Shown: positions 62,801 to 64,000 of the stretch, piece by piece
Layout of the letters: each line of letters starts with the position of its first letter
Numbering within the stretch: position 1 is the stretch's first letter
Source: Thermoleophilia bacterium
Lineage (GTDB): Bacteria; Actinomycetota; Thermoleophilia; Gaiellales; SKUG01
Assembly: GCA_025964555.1 (NCBI GenBank)
Contig: JAOPYQ010000008.1
Coordinates: 1-64,000, forward strand
Reading direction: 5' to 3'
DNA length: 64,000 nt
Made by a program: the position numbers and the translations under genes
Notes under the pieces: generated by a model
The model's input: only the letters and a program-made list of their open reading frames with translations
Told to the model about the DNA's origin: nothing
The model's database searches: none

Positions 62801-64000
62801 CGTCCGGATCGTCGACCGCGGTGACCGTGAAGGCCTGCGGCGTGTTCCAGTTGGCGCTGGTGAACACGCGCGAGGCCGGGGCGAACGTGGTCTGGCCGTC
62901 GCCCACGGTCGGGGTGACGGTGACGGGCGCGGTCGGAATCGTGTCGAGCACGACCGTGTAGGTGGCGCTCGTGGTGCCTGCCTCGGCGACGGTGATCGCT
63001 GCGGTGCCGGGCGCGACGGTCACGCCTGCGTCGTCGTTGTCGGTGATGGCGACGGGGATGTCGGCGAGGACCCAGCCCGCGTAGACGGGGTCGCCGGTGA
63101 CGTCGAGCTCGACGCGGCCGGCGTGGGTGTCGGGGTGCTCGTCGACCTGGTCGTCGATCGCGTCGACGGTCACGGTCTGGGGCAGGTTCCAGTTGGCGGA
63201 GGTGAACGTGAGCGGATCGACGTCGACTGCGACCTGCGTCGGGGTGAGGTCGACGACGACGTTGGCGGCGGGCTGCGTCTCGAGCACGACCGAGAACGTG
63301 TCGTCGGCGCCGCCTTCGGTGGCGTTGAGGGCGGTCTCGGAGACGATGATGCCCGGGATGTCGTTGTCGGTGACGTCGAAGGCGACGGGCGCGGCGGTCG
63401 CTGCACCGTAGTAGGTGTCGCCGGTGGTGATCGCGTGCGTGATCGTGCGGGTGTGGACGGGTGCCTCGGTGACGAGGTCGTCGATCGCGCCGACGGTGAC
63501 GGTCTGCGCGGTGTTCCAGTTGGCGGCGGTGAAGGTGAGCGAGCCGGGCGACGCCGCGAGGTCGACGGGCACGGTGAGCGCGACGTCGACGTTCGCGGTC
63601 GGCTCGGAGTTGAGCCTGACGGTGTAGGTGACCGTGGTGCCGGGAGCGGGGTTGTCCTCGTCGAGCGCGTACGGGCTCGCTGCGGCGACGGTGACTCCCG
63701 CGGCGTCGTTGTCGGTGACGTCGACGGCGACGGGAGCTGCGCTCGTCACGGTCGCCCAGCGCGGATCGGAGCTCGCGACGGAGTGGGTGATTCCGCCGGG
63801 GTGGGTGCCGACGCCTTCGTCGATCGCGTCGTCGACCGCGGTCACGGCGACGGGCTGCGCGACGTTCCAGTTGGCGGTGGTGAACGTGAGGGTCGACGGC
63901 AGTGCGGTGACCTGCGGGTCGGTGGCGATGGTCACGACGACGTCGGCCTGGGGCTGGCGGTCCAGCACGACGGTGTACTGGTCGGTGCCGGTGCCTTCCG
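53853..64000 (-). CDS. Giant Calx-beta-like tandem-repeat cell-surface protein with C-terminal TM and charged tail (5' end outside window)
   Basis: At least 28 units of ~110 aa ending in acidic DITDND/DDD, consensus TLTFTPxNWNTPQTVTVTAVDDxxxEGxHTGTITH; C-terminal WLLAALIVGGGTVVAGTGAWLM then RRKKKDDDDEDEDGASPGAKRKR. Frame is open to the window edge. Confidence 0.93.
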   Translation of the reverse strand, partial: EGTGTDQYTVVLDRQPQADVVVTIATDPQVTALPSTLTFTTANWNVAQPVAVTAVDDAIDEGVGTHPGGITHSVASSDPRWATVTSAAPVAVDVTDNDAAGVTVAAASPYALDEDNPAPGTTVTYTVRLNSEPTANVDVALTVPVDLAASPGSLTFTAANWNTAQTVTVGAIDDLVTEAPVHTRTITHAITTGDTYYGAATAAPVAFDVTDNDIPGIIVSETALNATEGGADDTFSVVLETQPAANVVVDLTPTQVAVDVDPLTFTSANWNLPQTVTVDAIDDQVDEHPDTHAGRVELDVTGDPVYAGWVLADIPVAITDNDDAGVTVAPGTAAITVAEAGTTSATYTVVLDTIPTAPVTVTPTVGDGQTTFAPASRVFTSANWNTPQAFTVTAVDDPDDEPATHSGFVLHTASSLDTHYDAGLVIGQQQVDIADNDTSSVTVTPTSGLTLDEAAVGTTASFSVALTSRPLDDVDVTFDTSDGQTTVAPDPITFTPANWNVARTVTVTVVNDALDEAATHSGVIVIDAESGLDAAYDAFDPADVTVTISDDDSTGVIVTESGSSTDVDEGSTSDTYQVRLQSAPTANVTIDITGGPDASTTPVQLTFTPANWNTPQTVTVNGTPDFVVEGPHDQTITHVITAGDATYVPALAIADVVAHVTDDDAAGATISPTLVAVAEGTPGLTDTYDVVLDAEPAADVTITLTPDAEVLVSTPALVFTPLNWNSAQTVTVSANDDLVVEATTHPGVIQHAMSSSDPDFNVAVADVTADITDNDVPGVTVAPTSLTVTEGAAGATFDVVLESKPTANVDVNFTDGSGELAAMAPVTFTPATWNAPRTITVNAVNDFVDEPSPESVAITVDTASTDSYYGAGTLAIDDVDVDIVDDDTSGVLVAPNAGLAGSEGGTPLSYAVSLTSQPLGAVTVTLGGDADGTPTPGTLTFTPGNWATVQNVSVAIVQDAIAEGAHTTTITHDVSSALDPTYDTAVTVASQSIAITDDDTANVVFSPALPGPLAISESGTTATYTVQLTSEPTGAVTIDVASLAGQATPTPATLTFTSVNWMTPQTVTVAAIDDHVAEGPHADSLTHTAGGADPTYAALSLADMDLGIADNDTPGVFIDATLPDTSVAEGGLGDTVRVRLATKPTANVTVTLSSTQLVLGGSPTLTFTPTDWNTPQTITVDAIQDDVFEGPHTGTVDALTGSVGDPFYAGVAATQHSVAIADDDTAGVIVTPAAPDTLAESTPLAGRTYAVRLESEPTQPVDVTITPDAQVASATTTLTFTPGDWDTDQPVTVTPVDDAIAEASPHTGSVVHDTLSVDPAYGTGALTIDPADFSITDNDTPGVTITPTAPHAVTEGGATSSYTIVLDSQPTADVTIAPVSTQLEWTVANVVFTTTDWNVPQAVTLRAIDDSVDEASPHTGTVVHSVTTTDTGYQPVLPTGVSAAITDNDTSDLVATPVPAGTLSVDEAGALPAAQYRLTLTSQPASDVTVNLATPAPAQVTFLPTSVTLSSATWNTGVLVDVLAVQDAVDEASPSAATISHVMASGDANFDGETGPSQSIDVVDDDTAGVTITPSGASTDVAEDGSATDDYDVVLTSRPIANVTITMATPGNQVLATPATLTFTPSDWNTAQNVAVTAVQDAVFEGAHTGTITHVASSTGDPNYDPTATAIDPVVANVLDDDVPGVIVTPAGGTFEIAEGGAPDQLVVTLATNPTSPVTIDLATADGESAASPTQVVLDSTNWNTGVTVAVTAVDDGFIEGTHTASVSFTIDASASDDPYDPVAIPDATAQVSDNDAASAILDLMGGLTLDEAAVGTTDTFSIKLGASPAVGQSVDIALNELAPGGQLTFAPATISFDDTDWSTPKVVTLTVIDDDVDEADPHTGTIEFSVMSGGDPDFGSVTIPDTDASIADDDTAALVVTPATIAVAEAGTTSQTVDVKLASQPIGDVTVTVAGDAQVAATGTLTFTPLDWNTTKQVTVTALQDQDDEADPHPGHVTFDIASNGAPADPTYDALASVDRIVDIADDDASVVQLAVTGGTQVNEATPATTVDYDVVLATRPSGNVTVTLVPDAQVELVGAATLTFTPTDWATAQPVQVRAKQDAVVEGSPHPGLLAIDVGGADARYDALTPAPETIDVLDDDVAGVTVTQGIVPAPLEEDGSVPNATYDVVLTSQPIADVDVTLTPDADVAIVGGDTVLTFDATTWNAPQTVTVEAVDDLITELDPHAALVTHASGSTGDPNYATAANLAITDAQFAVGDDDQPGFTLTPVPAALTVLEAGATSQTYAVAINSIPASDVTVDFAKTSPDVAVSPASHTFDAANAATPATITVTAVDDSLVDPGEQALVTSTVNASSDAAYLVAPPIADVTVDITDDDTAGIVVDDLGGIAVAEAGATTDTFAVRLTAEPTQDVLVDFGVDTAQLEDLTGATLTFTSVNWMTPQTVTVQAKDDLLTEADPHTTTFSTVTTSADAAFSGLTPADTTVSIDDDDVPLVVVTDPADMTMAEDDVTGSARTVNVRLATIPSSPVTITASNDGQVSFLTPPVLVLNATNYATGVDLQVQPVADGIDEADPHPGVVSFTIAPTSDPGYAPLTVAPRTFSITDAAADVATVSCQDGPDWDDTSGRAQMAEDPASATSDIGCYVTIGSTPPPGKDVTIAVAATPTSQLTVDQATVTFTSADGAGSNRLVTFTATDDAIAEGAHSAKVTFDVTSTDATYDATTIGDVDIDITDNDAVGTVVTPAGPVAVTEGGATRTISLALASQPIAPVTIAIDGGAQVDTTPATITFQPTSWNVPQDISVAAKDDPVDEPDPHPGAVTFKVTAGDAGYLAYTPAPVDVSITDNDTPGVVVVPTDSGNAVAEAGTTDTLNVRLGTRPTDDVIVTLDPGTQLTATPATLTFTPANWNSQQLLTIGARQDTVVEGEHTGTLKMVLASDDATYGPGTAATPASQAVTITDDDLAGVKVVETEGKTIVAEAGTTDTYTIALLGEPTADVTIATNGGAQVTAAPATVTFTAANWSTPQTVTVSAVQDSIDEPDPHAGEVAHAATTTAAGWTGASLAGVAVSIADDDAANIIASQSSNSTRVTEGKAAGDTIRFTLSSQPTAEVSIVAKGDAQVSVSDKPVVFTPAKWKDGIELKVTAVDDEEVEGDHEGTLTFAVTSDDPSYKKASTPAIKVAVTDNDVDKALPNTTGEGDEDDGSSTRKPRASVPPATIKQPETTKDAGDERRTTDGATRTDAGSTRTPDGIEGVTTGGTSNPEGVRTGRRLGGEVVAATEELASSKRRSPVAKLADWFRDNWLLAALIVGGGTVVAGTGAWLMRGDPIKAAQRAAGSKGAAEAARRAANSRHHPHPRMRRRKKKDDDDEDEDGASPGAKRKR

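Overview
High-GC bacterial chromosome segment, probably Actinomycetota and perhaps Thermoleophilia-like (inferred from gene content and protein style, not tested). It is densely coding. I see no CRISPR array, transposase, integrase or phage module. The backbone is a classic housekeeping run: liv ABC transporter genes (livF/G/M and livH/K), pfkA, era-cdd, a dgkA-PAP2 fusion, ybeY-phoH, yqeY, HIT, mtaB, rsmE-prmA-dnaJ, hrcA, hemW, lepA, murJ, rpsT, holA, comEC, comEA. The right ~10 kb is one enormous minus-strand repeat protein with at least 28 tandem acidic Calx-beta-like units, running off the window edge. Points most worth following: (1) a translationally coupled pair of TIM-barrel genes, DeoC-like and indole-glycerol-phosphate-synthase-like, that have lost the canonical catalytic residues; (2) an apparently undescribed secreted domain shared by two proteins, split in one of them by a whole delta-60-repeat propeller; (3) a competence neighbourhood interleaved with Ca-binding-type secreted proteins and recurrent CGTCACG elements; (4) a class-I-shaped tRNA carrying a CAA (Leu) anticodon; (5) several unusual intergenic repeats and hairpins. 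All calls come from reading the sequence and the supplied ORF track; no database search was run.
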